Shown in pieces: positions 52,278 to 61,353 of a DNA stretch of 64,000 bases. Below the pieces are notes generated by a model that saw only the letters and a list, made by a program, of their open reading frames with translations, did not search any database and had not been told where the DNA came from. Origin of the DNA: Tardiphaga sp052076105 (lineage in GTDB: Bacteria; Pseudomonadota; Alphaproteobacteria; Rhizobiales; Xanthobacteraceae); assembly GCF_052076105.1 (NCBI RefSeq), contig NZ_CP197245.1, positions 4,650,001 through 4,714,000 on the forward strand, written 5' to 3'. A program made the translations under genes and the position numbers. The first letter of the stretch is position 1. Each line of letters begins with the position of its first letter.

Positions 52278-54548
52278 ATGAAATTGAGAACGACAAGATC
52301 GACGAAGCAGACTGCACTGCTTTGCACCGTCAGTGTGATGGCATTGGCGATGGACCTTCCGCGCGACGCATTCGCACAGGCCAGCCTGCCACCGGTCACG
52401 GTGGATGCTCCGCAGCCCCAGCAGCGCGCGCGCAACACGACGGCAACGAGATCACAGACATCGACACGCGCAACACAACGCACGCGCGCGACGACGCCGC
52501 AGATTGCACCCGCGTCATCGGTCAACAAGCGCATCTATAGCGCCGACAACAACAGCTATGTCGCAGGTCATGCCAGCTCGGCATCGAAGACGAATACGCC
52601 GCTGATCGACACGCCACGTTCGGTGAGCGTCATCGACCGCAAGGAACTCGATGATCGTGGCGTCACCAGCATTCCCGAAGCAGTGCGTTACACAGCCGGC
52701 GTCACCACCGGCGGCTTCGGCTACGATCCGCGTTTCGATCAGATCTATGTCCGCGGCTTCTCGACGACGACGCTCGGTGACTTCCGCGACGGATTGAAGC
52801 AGTTTCCCTCCGGCTTCACCACATTCCGGACCGAACCCTATCAGCTCAACAGCGTCGAGGTGATCAAGGGCCCGGCCGCCGTGCTCTATGGGCAGTCTGT
52901 CCCCGGCGGTCTCGTCGATCGCCGATCGAAATTCCCGGTCGAGAATCAGGTCAACGAGATTTCACTGGAAGGCGGCACCTATGGCCGCATGCAAACGGCG
53001 TTCGACATCGGTGGCGCCAATTCTGACAAGTCGCTGCTGTACCGCCTGGTGGGCCTCGGCCGCGCCGGCGAGACCAATTACGACATCGCCGACGAGCGGC
53101 TGATGCTGGCGCCGTCGATCACCTGGCGACCGACCATCGACACCACGCTGACGGCCTATGCCATCCTGCAGAAGGACGAAACCGACGCCAGCGTCGCCAT
53201 GCTCAATCGCGACGGCCAACTGGTGAACGTCAACGGCGCGACGCTCAAATTGCGCTCGAGCGATCCGAAATACGACTATTTGCGGCAGCAGCAGGCGCAA
53301 GTCGGGTACAAGCTCGAGCATCGCTTCGACGACGTCTTCACGTTCCGCCAACACACGCGGTTCGGCGTGCTGCATGCGGAATCGCGCTATGTCAGCGGCA
53401 GCTTTGCGACGGCGACATCGACCGTCTATGACCGCGGTGCCGTGGCCGTCGGCGACGACCAGACGAGCTGGCAGACCGACAATGCGCTGCAGGCCGACTT
53501 CGCCACCGGCCCGATCGTCCACCGCACGCTGTTCGGCGTGAATTACGATCACAATACCTGGGACTTCAAGCTCGGCCTGGGCCCCGTGAATCCCAGCTAT
53601 GCGCTCAACATCCTCAATCCCGTCTACGGCATTGCCGGCCCAACCCCGGGCTATACGTCCGGTTCGCGTTCGACACAGGAACAGGTTGGCGTCTATCTGC
53701 AGGACCAGATGCGGCTCGGCAACTGGCACCTGTCGCTCAGCGGCCGGCAGGACTGGACCGATCGCACGCAAACCAATTCCTATACGGGCGCTGTCACGGG
53801 CGCGCGGAGCGACAGTGCGTTCTCCTACAGCGCCGGCCTGCTCTATCACTTCGAGAACGGCATCGCGCCCTATGTGAGCTATGCGACCTCGTTCCAGCCG
53901 GAGACCTCGCTCGGCATCAACGGCATCGTGCTGGCGCCATCCGAAGGCGAACAGATCGAAGGCGGCGTGAAGTATCAGCCACGGCCCGACGTGCTACTCA
54001 CGGCGTCGATCTATGACCTCAAGGAGAAGAACGCCGCCAAGCTCGCCGGCTATGTCAACGGCATCGCCTATTACGCTTCGGTCGGCGAGATCCGCGTGCA
54101 GGGCTTCGAATTCGAGGCACGCGCACGACTCACGCCGGAACTCGAAACGGTGACGGCCTACACCTATTCCGACGCAGAGATCACCAGGAGCTCGATCGCG
54201 TCGGAGCTCGGCAAGACCCCCGCGGTGACACCGAAGCACACCGCGTCGAGCTGGATGAACTACACCTTCCTGAACGGTTCGCTCGAAGGCTTAGGTCTCG
54301 GCGCCGGTGTCCGTTATATCGACGCAACCTGGACGTCGAACGACAACACCTCGCGCAACAACGGCTATACGCTGTTCGATCTGGCCGCGCGTTACGATCT
54401 CGCCAAGCTTGGACCCAAGTTCGCGGGCTATCAGGCCTCGATCAACGCCAATAACGTTGCCGACGAGCAGGTCGCGGTCTGCAATTCCGGCTACTGCTAT
54501 CTGAGCCAGGGTCGCACGGTAATCGGCACGCTGCGCTATCGCTGGTAG
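52278..54548 (+). CDS. TonB-dependent siderophore receptor
   Basis: 756 residues. A signal peptide ends near AFA-QASL, a TonB-box-like LPPVTVDA follows, then a Thr/Arg/Gln linker, the plug (about 105-245, with PRSVSVIDRKELDDRG, IYVRGFSTTT and VEVIKGPAAVLYGQSVPGG) and the barrel closing with GTLRYRW. This is the ferrichrome/coprogen-type subfamily of siderophore receptors (length and plug motifs). Near the C-terminus an extra disulfide-like CNSGYC is present. Two Irr-like boxes upstream suggest induction by low iron. No ABC transporter for the siderophore is nearby. Confidence 0.95.
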   Translation: MKLRTTRSTKQTALLCTVSVMALAMDLPRDAFAQASLPPVTVDAPQPQQRARNTTATRSQTSTRATQRTRATTPQIAPASSVNKRIYSADNNSYVAGHASSASKTNTPLIDTPRSVSVIDRKELDDRGVTSIPEAVRYTAGVTTGGFGYDPRFDQIYVRGFSTTTLGDFRDGLKQFPSGFTTFRTEPYQLNSVEVIKGPAAVLYGQSVPGGLVDRRSKFPVENQVNEISLEGGTYGRMQTAFDIGGANSDKSLLYRLVGLGRAGETNYDIADERLMLAPSITWRPTIDTTLTAYAILQKDETDASVAMLNRDGQLVNVNGATLKLRSSDPKYDYLRQQQAQVGYKLEHRFDDVFTFRQHTRFGVLHAESRYVSGSFATATSTVYDRGAVAVGDDQTSWQTDNALQADFATGPIVHRTLFGVNYDHNTWDFKLGLGPVNPSYALNILNPVYGIAGPTPGYTSGSRSTQEQVGVYLQDQMRLGNWHLSLSGRQDWTDRTQTNSYTGAVTGARSDSAFSYSAGLLYHFENGIAPYVSYATSFQPETSLGINGIVLAPSEGEQIEGGVKYQPRPDVLLTASIYDLKEKNAAKLAGYVNGIAYYASVGEIRVQGFEFEARARLTPELETVTAYTYSDAEITRSSIASELGKTPAVTPKHTASSWMNYTFLNGSLEGLGLGAGVRYIDATWTSNDNTSRNNGYTLFDLAARYDLAKLGPKFAGYQASINANNVADEQVAVCNSGYCYLSQGRTVIGTLRYRW

Positions 54549-54579
54549 CGGTGCGCCAGCAGGCAGGACCGGCGGCGGA

Positions 54580-55119
54580 TCAGCGCCGTGCGGTCTTGCC
54601 GGCGCCCCACACTGCGATCGCCGCCATCAACAGCGAGATCAGCACATTGTAGCCGGCCAGCGACAGGCCGAGGAAACGCCACTGCACCTCGTCGCAGCGG
54701 ATCACTTTCACGGTGTCAAGGCGCTCCAGCAGGCTGCCGGCCTTGCCGAGATCGACCACCGGCCCCGAACAGTCCGTCGGCCCCTGCCAGAATTTCCATT
54801 CGACCCCGGCGTGATAGCCGCCGAGCACCGCATTGCCGAGCGCCGCCAGCGCCAGCACCACGAGGCCGGTTACAACCAGACCGCGCGGCGCGTCCCTGGC
54901 GGCCGCAATCGCCACCAGCACCGCCAGCGGGATCGCGAGATAATAGGCATAACGCTGTTCGAGGCAGAGCGGGCACGGCCGGATATCCAGCACCAGCTGG
55001 AAGAACCAGGCCCCTGCCAGCGTCGCCAGTGCGATCAGGCCGACCACCAGTGCGGCGACCAGCGCCGGGTTGGATGACGCCTGCGCGGGCGCGGATCGAG
55101 GGGCGGTCTGGGCAGTCAC
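54580..55119 (-). CDS. dsbB: Disulfide bond formation protein B
   Basis: 179 residues with four membrane helices. CPLCLEQRYAYYLAIP holds the first cysteine pair, and the periplasmic second pair is in the region TDCSGPVV and VIRCDE. It oxidises DsbA-type proteins and passes electrons to quinone in the inner membrane. Ends 31 bases from the siderophore receptor stop in convergent orientation. A DsbA-like protein is encoded 8 kb away, not linked in an operon. Confidence 0.92.
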   Translation of the reverse strand: MTAQTAPRSAPAQASSNPALVAALVVGLIALATLAGAWFFQLVLDIRPCPLCLEQRYAYYLAIPLAVLVAIAAARDAPRGLVVTGLVVLALAALGNAVLGGYHAGVEWKFWQGPTDCSGPVVDLGKAGSLLERLDTVKVIRCDEVQWRFLGLSLAGYNVLISLLMAAIAVWGAGKTARR

Positions 55120-55227
55120 GGTGCTCTCCGGAGTGGCTGCTGCGTCCTATCCCGGGGGCACCACCCTGTCGAGACAGCCCCGATCACACTGGAGTGTGCG
55201 CGGCGGCCCTATCGGCCAAACCGCAGG

Positions 55228-55255
55228 TTGACCCGCCGCCCGCGCCCGCTATATT
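55228..55255 (+). promoter_or_regulatory. Promoter of tRNA-Leu
   Basis: TTGACC (55228-55233), a 16-base spacer and TATATT (55250-55255), about 40 bases before the tRNA 5' end. Strong for this GC-rich genome. Confidence 0.75.
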
Positions 55256-55295
55256 CCGCCCGCTTCGCGACCCCGGCCCCGGCCGGCGTCCGAAG

Positions 55296-55380
55296 GCCCC
55301 TGTGGCGGAATTGGTAGACGCGCTCGACTCAAAATCGAGTTCCGCAAGGAGTGCTGGTTCGATTCCGGCCAGGGGCACCA
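55296..55380 (+). tRNA. tRNA-Leu (CAA anticodon)
   Basis: 85 bases including an encoded CCA. Acceptor GCCCCTG (55296-55302) pairs with CAGGGGC (55370-55376). The anticodon arm CTCGA-CTCAAAA-TCGAG gives anticodon CAA, reading UUG. A long variable arm (TTCCGCAAGGAGT region) marks class II, and the T arm is GCTGGTTCGATTCCGGC. The D loop contains the usual GGTAGACGC. No other tRNA is close. Confidence 0.97.
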
Positions 55381-55616
55381 ACAGCTTGTTGCGCGCGTTG
55401 ATCGCCTCTTTCATTCGGCACTTCGACGACTCGCTCGCCACTCCTTCGCGACGTTTCCGTGTCGGCCAGATTGCCGAAAGCCGTGCCCCTCCAAGCCAGC
55501 GCCTGATCACCCTATGAACGCCCCCGTGAAGCGGAAAACAGTCTCCACGACGGTTCGCCGAGCCACTTTACGCCCAGTCGTTGAGTTTCTACCTTGGATG
55601 CGAGCCAGGAGAACCC

Positions 55617-57341
55617 ATGCGATCGTCAATTCGACTTGATACGCGTTGGCTGGATGTCATTTGCTGCTCGGCAGCAGTTGCAGCTTGCCTGATCATCCAA
55701 GGCGCATTGAGCATCTGGTCAGCTGGACCGCTATCTGTTTCCGGAGACCATGTGTTTCTTCTGTCGCCCGCCCGGCAGCTGATGGAGGGGCAAGGATTTT
55801 GGAGCAGCAATCTCCTCGGCTACCCCTACGGCCTTAAAACGGCCTACTGGCCGGAGTTCGAGCCACTGCTCAAATTCGCTTTGCTCCTGATCGCGAAGCT
55901 CGGATTCGACGTCTTCACAACGGTGAAGATCTTCTACGTCATTGCAATCGCCGCCATGGCAATCTCGGGATTTGTCTGCCTGCGCAAACTAGACGTTGGC
56001 CCCATACTCTCGCTGATCGGAGCGATTGCGTTCACGGTAACTGGTTACTTTCAAATACGCGGTGTCAATCATGACTTTCTTTCGGTCTACGCCGCAGCAG
56101 CATTTGGCGCGACCCTCACGCTTTTGATCAATTTCGCGGAGAATGAAACCCAGCTCTTTCAACTGATAAAATCACGATTCTTTCTGGTGTCTTTGTTCAT
56201 CATCTCGACGTCGGGTCTATACTACGCGATGTTTACCCTGCTGCTCATGGGGTTCTCGATCATCGCATTTTCGTTTCGGACCATGAGTGTCCGGCCCATT
56301 GTCGTGTTTGCGGGGCTGTCCACCATAGTCGTGGTCCTCCTTCTTGCAGGATCTCTCGGCCCGAATATCAGCCTTCTAACGTCTGGCGCTCCGAAACGCG
56401 CTCCGTGGGAGCAGTTCAGACACGGGCTTTCAATTTCAGACGCACTCTATTCTTTCAGCTGGATACCCGGTCTTCCCAAAGTGATCACGAGATATGACCG
56501 CGAGCGAATTGATACGTTGATTGGAGAAGGTCACCACGAATGGCCGGGCATCGTACTGTCGGTGATTATCATTTCTTCGCCCTTGGTCGCACTCTGGGCG
56601 TTCAACAACAACACGATTGACCGCGGTCTTCGACGCATCATTCCCGCAGCCACGCTGATCACAATTGGACTGGTTTTCGCTAGCCGTGGGGGCACGGGAT
56701 ATCTCTTTAATACGTTGGTAAATCCTGCGCTTCGGGGGCAATCAAGGCTAATGCCATTTCTGACGTTTCTTGCAATCTTCGTTGCCGCTTCGGTCGTTCA
56801 CTTCGCATTGCAAGGGCGCTCAAGATGGGGAAGGCTGCTCGCATATCTGGCTTTGATCGGCATACTCTCGTCAAGCGTCTCCGTGGCAGGCATTTTGACC
56901 GATAGACTTGCGTGGACCTCAAATGACATCAAAACCCAGGGCATGATCAGAAGCTTCACTGAGGCGCTCAAGGCCAAAAGCAGTGCTGGCCTCACCCACA
57001 TCCTGCAATTGCCCATCGCTTCGTGGCCCGAATATCAGATGCATCACTATGGCCCCATCTTTGACGCTCGCGGATCAAACACCAAATGGAGTTTTGGTAC
57101 ATCAGAACGCCAGCCGGGCTTCGCGGATTTGAAATCAAAGCTTTCCGCGGACGAAGAGCCTGCCAAACTTATCGCGCGGGCCAGAGCGATCGGATTTGAC
57201 GGCGTGTTCATAGAGAAGCGGGATACGTCAGAAGCGGTCATGTCCGCTGTGAAGCGAGAACTGCCTGCTACATGTTTGATCTACGAGGACCCGGAACGGT
57301 CGCTCTATGATATCGGCCGAGCTGCCGAATGCCGCAATTAG
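55617..57341 (+). CDS. Polytopic membrane protein, glycosyltransferase-like
   Basis: 574 residues from an ATG with AGGAGA upstream. About ten to twelve hydrophobic helices fill 1-440, followed by a soluble part (about 440-574) with TWPEY-like SWPEYQMHHYGPIFD and RARAIGFDGVFIEKRD. The layout resembles membrane-bound GT-C glycosyltransferases or YfhO-like proteins, though no catalytic DD motif can be assigned with certainty. Codon use is clearly richer in A and T than the surroundings (many ATA, TTT, AAA codons), and it starts about 240 bases after a tRNA, both signs of transfer. Function unknown. Confidence 0.7.
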   Translation: MRSSIRLDTRWLDVICCSAAVAACLIIQGALSIWSAGPLSVSGDHVFLLSPARQLMEGQGFWSSNLLGYPYGLKTAYWPEFEPLLKFALLLIAKLGFDVFTTVKIFYVIAIAAMAISGFVCLRKLDVGPILSLIGAIAFTVTGYFQIRGVNHDFLSVYAAAAFGATLTLLINFAENETQLFQLIKSRFFLVSLFIISTSGLYYAMFTLLLMGFSIIAFSFRTMSVRPIVVFAGLSTIVVVLLLAGSLGPNISLLTSGAPKRAPWEQFRHGLSISDALYSFSWIPGLPKVITRYDRERIDTLIGEGHHEWPGIVLSVIIISSPLVALWAFNNNTIDRGLRRIIPAATLITIGLVFASRGGTGYLFNTLVNPALRGQSRLMPFLTFLAIFVAASVVHFALQGRSRWGRLLAYLALIGILSSSVSVAGILTDRLAWTSNDIKTQGMIRSFTEALKAKSSAGLTHILQLPIASWPEYQMHHYGPIFDARGSNTKWSFGTSERQPGFADLKSKLSADEEPAKLIARARAIGFDGVFIEKRDTSEAVMSAVKRELPATCLIYEDPERSLYDIGRAAECRN

Positions 57342-57423
57342 ACACGATCGTTTCGTATGAAGTTCCGGGCCTCTTAACCACGCAGCAAATTGCACGGACC
57401 GACATGCTCTGGACGATTTGTCC

Positions 57424-58641
57424 TCACGCCGGCAGGGCGGCGGGCTCCGCTTTCACGACCGGCATCGGCCTGAATGTCATTGCGATCAGGAAAGCGCCGA
57501 GCCCCATGATCCAGGAGCCGATATAGAGCCAAGCGTAGCTGGCGAACGCGTCGTAGATCAAACCTCCGGCGAGAGGTCCAGTCGCCATGCCAAGACTGCC
57601 GGCCATGGCCGTTCCACCGATCACTGTGCCCATCATCCGCAACGGAAAGTTTTCGCGCGCGAGAACGGCGTAGAGCGGCATGGTGCCGGCATAGATGAAG
57701 CCAAAGACCGACGCCACGGTGTAGAACCCGCCGAGCTCACGCACGAAGACAAAACCGAGCGCGCCGAACGCCTGGGCGAGCAAGCCAAGGACCAGTATAC
57801 GCTTGGCGCCAAAACGGTCGCCGAGCAGGCCGAAGGCAATACGGCCGCCCATCCCTGCCAGACCTTCGACGCTATAGATCGTGACCGCAGTGACAATCGG
57901 TATGCCGCAGCTGATCGCGTAGCTCACAGTATGGATGATCGGCCCTGAATGCGTGGCACAGCAGAAGAAATTCGTCAGCAGCAGGATGATGAACTGCGGC
58001 GAGCGTAGCGCCTGCGCGCGCGACATCTCTGCTTGCACCGGCTCGGCGGATGGAGCGGGAGGCGCGCTCGCCAGCGCCGGCGCGCGGCGCACCAGCAGCG
58101 AGACTGGAATCATGATCGCGGCCACGACGACGGCCACGATCTGCATCGAGGTGCGCCAATCGTGGTTCGAAACGAGCCAGGCCGCCAGCGGCGACATGGT
58201 CATGGGCGCCATGCCCATCCCCGCCGAAACCAGCGACACGGCCAGGCTGCGATGCGTATCGAACCAGCCGGTGACCGCCGCCATCATCGGCGCAAAAATC
58301 GCGGCGGTGGCGCCGCCGACCATCAGCCCGAAAACAAACTGAAACACGATCAGAGATGTCGCGAGACTCGCGAGCGCCAGACTTGACGCGAGCACGACCG
58401 ACCCGGTCAACACTACCGGGAGTGGCCCCATCCGGTCGGACAAGGTGCCCCAGATCATGCTGGTGACAGCCATTGCGAGGAAACCAATCGTCATGGCACT
58501 CGATATACCGGTGACCGACCAGCCGGTATCCCGCGCGATCGGCTGCAGGAACACCGGCAGCGAAAACATGCCGCCGATGGCGACGCAGCCCAGAAGGCCG
58601 CCCGCGGCGACGATTACCCAGCGATAGTGAGAATCGGTCAT
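57424..58641 (-). CDS. MFS transporter (monocarboxylate/oxalate type)
   Basis: 405 residues with twelve membrane helices. GTLSDRMGPLPVVL is the motif between TM2 and TM3, GRIAFGLLGDRFGAKRIL its copy between TM8 and TM9. It is like the oxalate/formate antiporter or monocarboxylate transporter groups. No ribosome site stands out. Adjacent to an AT-rich membrane gene and a glycosidase-like gene, with no shared operon; substrate unknown. Confidence 0.9.
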   Translation of the reverse strand: MTDSHYRWVIVAAGGLLGCVAIGGMFSLPVFLQPIARDTGWSVTGISSAMTIGFLAMAVTSMIWGTLSDRMGPLPVVLTGSVVLASSLALASLATSLIVFQFVFGLMVGGATAAIFAPMMAAVTGWFDTHRSLAVSLVSAGMGMAPMTMSPLAAWLVSNHDWRTSMQIVAVVVAAIMIPVSLLVRRAPALASAPPAPSAEPVQAEMSRAQALRSPQFIILLLTNFFCCATHSGPIIHTVSYAISCGIPIVTAVTIYSVEGLAGMGGRIAFGLLGDRFGAKRILVLGLLAQAFGALGFVFVRELGGFYTVASVFGFIYAGTMPLYAVLARENFPLRMMGTVIGGTAMAGSLGMATGPLAGGLIYDAFASYAWLYIGSWIMGLGAFLIAMTFRPMPVVKAEPAALPA

Positions 58642-58876
58642 TCCAGGTCTCCATGTCAGCGTTCACTGAGTGAAAGACGCACGGGGCGGCCCGGAGCCGA
58701 CAGGCCAAGGGCCGTCGCAGCTCACGTTTTTGCGAGCGCGCAGGTGGTTTGCCGATAGCATGACCAGCGCGCGGTTGATCGCTGACGAGAACATCTCTTG
58801 TCGATCGGCGGTTTATTAAGTCTAACAGGCCCAGACTGCCCGGAGGGGCACTGGGCTTCAAGCGTGCGGGATCGAA

Positions 58877-60151
58877 ATGACTAGCCTGAGCAGGCGAGCC
58901 ATCCTGAGGGGAGGCGCGGCATCGATGATGCTGCGCCCTGGTCCATTGGCCGCCCTGCCGCTTCCCGGCCCGTCCGACAGCTTCACCGACAGCGTCGGCG
59001 TCAATGTGCATATCAGCAGCGAGCCATATGCGAGTAATTTCCACCGTTTCCACGACCTGCTCGCAGCCAGCGGCATTCGCCATCTGCGCGACGAGTTGCG
59101 GCCAAGCAACGATCTCGATCGCTGGCGCGCGTTGAACAAACGCGCGAACATCCTGTTCAATCTTGTGGTGTCGCCGGCGACCAATACCGTGCCGGAGATG
59201 ATGACCTATCTCGCCGCACTGGGCATCGAGCGCGTCTCGGCGATGGAGGGCCAGAACGAGGGCAACAGCGACTGGTTCCTGTCGCTGCCGCTGGCGAAGC
59301 CCGGCTGGAGCAATGTCGTCGTGAACTATCAGCGCGAGGTGCACGATGCACTACGCGCGCGCTATGCGGCGGCGGAGTTGCCGCTGCTGTCACCGAGTGT
59401 GATCAACTGGAAGCCCGCCGACGTCGCACTGCTACGCCCGGCCGCGCCGTTCAGCGACGCCGTCGCTATCCATTCCTATGTGCAGCGTGCGCAGGAGCCG
59501 GAAACATCCGACGATTACGCCGCGGTGTCGTGGTATCTCCACAATATGCGCGACGCGTTCAAACCCGGCGCGCCTGCGCTGGCAACCGAATGCGGCTACT
59601 GCAATGTCGTGAAGCCCGGCACCTCCGGCGTGTCGGAGACGGCCGCGGCGCTCTATCTGCCGCGGCTGCTGCTCAACAACTTCCGCCTCGGCATTCTCCG
59701 GACGTTCCTCTACGAATTCTTCGATAGCGGTACCGATCCCAATGATGGCGAACATCATTGGGGACTTGTCCGCAATGACGGCGCGCCGAAGCCCGGCTAC
59801 CACGCCATCCGGAATCTTCTCTCCGCGCTGAAAGACGCACGCCGCGCCAGCGACAACCAGCCGCTACGCGTGGCATCCGCGGCACCGGACCTGCGGCACA
59901 TCGCGTTTCAGGATGTGCAGGGACAACCGCTGTTTGCGGTATGGCGCGCGGTGCGCTGCTGGAATGTGGAGAAGGCCGAAGACATCCCGGTGCCCACGGA
60001 ACCGATCGACATTTCCGTCGATGGTCCTGCCGCTTCGCTCTCATTCAACCGTCCGAATGACGATGCCGACTGGCGCCGCGTGCCGGTAACGGACGGGCGC
60101 GCGACGATTCCGCTCGACGGGCGCGTGGCCATCGTCCGGCGTTCCAGCTGA
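58877..60151 (+). CDS. Tat-exported glycosidase-like protein
   Basis: 424 residues. The N-terminus MTSLSRRAILRGGAASMM has a twin-arginine signal (SRRAILR). The rest is a TIM-barrel of the GH5/GH39 clan: SAMEGQNEGNSDWF supplies a likely acid/base glutamate (NEG) and ALATECGYCN the likely nucleophile glutamate, with HSYVQ between. A C-terminal beta domain follows (from about 330). A function in breaking down or rearranging an exopolysaccharide in the periplasm is inferred; the sugar is unknown. Confidence 0.78.
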   Translation: MTSLSRRAILRGGAASMMLRPGPLAALPLPGPSDSFTDSVGVNVHISSEPYASNFHRFHDLLAASGIRHLRDELRPSNDLDRWRALNKRANILFNLVVSPATNTVPEMMTYLAALGIERVSAMEGQNEGNSDWFLSLPLAKPGWSNVVVNYQREVHDALRARYAAAELPLLSPSVINWKPADVALLRPAAPFSDAVAIHSYVQRAQEPETSDDYAAVSWYLHNMRDAFKPGAPALATECGYCNVVKPGTSGVSETAAALYLPRLLLNNFRLGILRTFLYEFFDSGTDPNDGEHHWGLVRNDGAPKPGYHAIRNLLSALKDARRASDNQPLRVASAAPDLRHIAFQDVQGQPLFAVWRAVRCWNVEKAEDIPVPTEPIDISVDGPAASLSFNRPNDDADWRRVPVTDGRATIPLDGRVAIVRRSS

Positions 60152-60230
60152 GCTGGTATGACCTGCTGCGGCTTGAACCGCCCCGCAGCGCTTTGTATCC
60201 TGCAAATACGTACGAACTGACGGTGAGCAG

Positions 60231-60272
60231 CAAAGTCTTTTAGACAAAGTCTCTTAGACAAAGTCTCTTAGA
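60231..60272. repeat. Three tandem 14-base repeats
   Basis: CAAAGTCTTTTAGA, CAAAGTCTCTTAGA and CAAAGTCTCTTAGA stand end to end (60231-60244, 60245-60258, 60259-60272); copies two and three are identical. Each junction contains AGAC-AAA-GTCT, a small palindrome. The array ends 68 bases before the start of the alpha/beta hydrolase gene, in the place of an operator. Confidence 0.8.
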
Positions 60273-60340
60273 CTCTGCGGTCCGGCCAAGCCTGCAACGG
60301 CTTCGCCTTCTGCTCCAATATATAACGGATTCTTCCCCAT

Positions 60341-61255
60341 ATGGACTATGCGCCTTCCGCGCCGGCCCTTGCGGCCGAGACGCATTCTTTTCAGGTTCCG
60401 CTCGAAGACGGCGCCACCGCCAGCGTCCGTGTGTATGGACAAGGCCCGCGGATCATCTGCAGCCATGGCAATGGCCTCGCCATCGATGCTTTTCAAAGTT
60501 TCTGGCGCCACTTCACCGATGACTACCAGACCGTGGTGTTTGACTTTCGTCATCACGGCCGCAGCAGCCCGTATCGTCAGCCCATCCCGCAGGTCTGGCC
60601 GCAGCTCATCCGCGACTATGAGGCGATCATGCAGGGGATCACGCGCGAACTCGGCGCAGCGCCGAGCCTCGGTGCATTTCATTCGATGAGCGCACTGACG
60701 ACCCTGCTGCATGCCGCCGAATACAAGACGCCGTGGATCGGCATCGTCGGCTTCGAACCGCCGGCGACGCCGCCAGCGAGCTATCCGGAATTCGCAAGTT
60801 TCCTTGCGGAAAATACCAGACTCGCCGAACGCGCCGCGCAGCGTCGCACCAGCTTTCCGAATGTGCAGGAGCTGTTCGACTCCTATCGCCGCAGCAGGGC
60901 ATTTGCCGGCGTCGACGATGCCGGGCTGCAGGCGCTCGCCGCATCCACGCTGCGCTGGAACGACGACAAGCAGCTCTATGAACTCGCCTGCGTCAGGGAA
61001 TTCGAGGCCAGCATCTTCTCCATGCAGGATCTCCCGGGCGCCTGGGAGCGGATGTGCAGCGTCGGCCTGCCGGTGCTGCTCGTCGCCGGGGAGCCCAAGA
61101 CGAGAACCAGCCCGTTCGTCGACATGGAGCGTGCCTTCGCGCGCGATGGCGGCTTCGCCTTCGCCACCGTGCCTGACGCCTCGCATTTCATGCAGATGGA
61201 AAAGCCGGCCGAATGCGCCGCGATCGTCCGTGCCTTCCATGCGGGCCTGACCTGA
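60341..61255 (+). CDS. Alpha/beta hydrolase
   Basis: 304 residues, no signal peptide. IICSHGNGLAIDAF is the oxyanion region, LGAFHSMSALTTLL holds the nucleophile serine (FHSMSA), VLLVAGEPKTR the acid region and DASHFMQME the catalytic histidine. It is like epoxide hydrolase or peroxidase-type soluble hydrolases; the substrate is unknown. No good ribosome site precedes the ATG. Followed by an LLM oxidoreductase gene after 98 bases, probably in the same transcript, with the triple 14-base repeat upstream. Confidence 0.88.
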   Translation: MDYAPSAPALAAETHSFQVPLEDGATASVRVYGQGPRIICSHGNGLAIDAFQSFWRHFTDDYQTVVFDFRHHGRSSPYRQPIPQVWPQLIRDYEAIMQGITRELGAAPSLGAFHSMSALTTLLHAAEYKTPWIGIVGFEPPATPPASYPEFASFLAENTRLAERAAQRRTSFPNVQELFDSYRRSRAFAGVDDAGLQALAASTLRWNDDKQLYELACVREFEASIFSMQDLPGAWERMCSVGLPVLLVAGEPKTRTSPFVDMERAFARDGGFAFATVPDASHFMQMEKPAECAAIVRAFHAGLT

Positions 61256-61353
61256 CCACTCGGGGGTAACGCCGGGCTGCCATGCTGGCCACGCAACCGG
61301 CTGGCAATCGGCCCCGGCCATGCCCACATGGCAGGGGCAATGGGAGCCCCGTC

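Noticed and set aside
55184..55510. 108-codon minus-strand frame across tRNA-Leu
   Set aside because: It runs through the tRNA gene and is a chance frame often seen over tRNAs.
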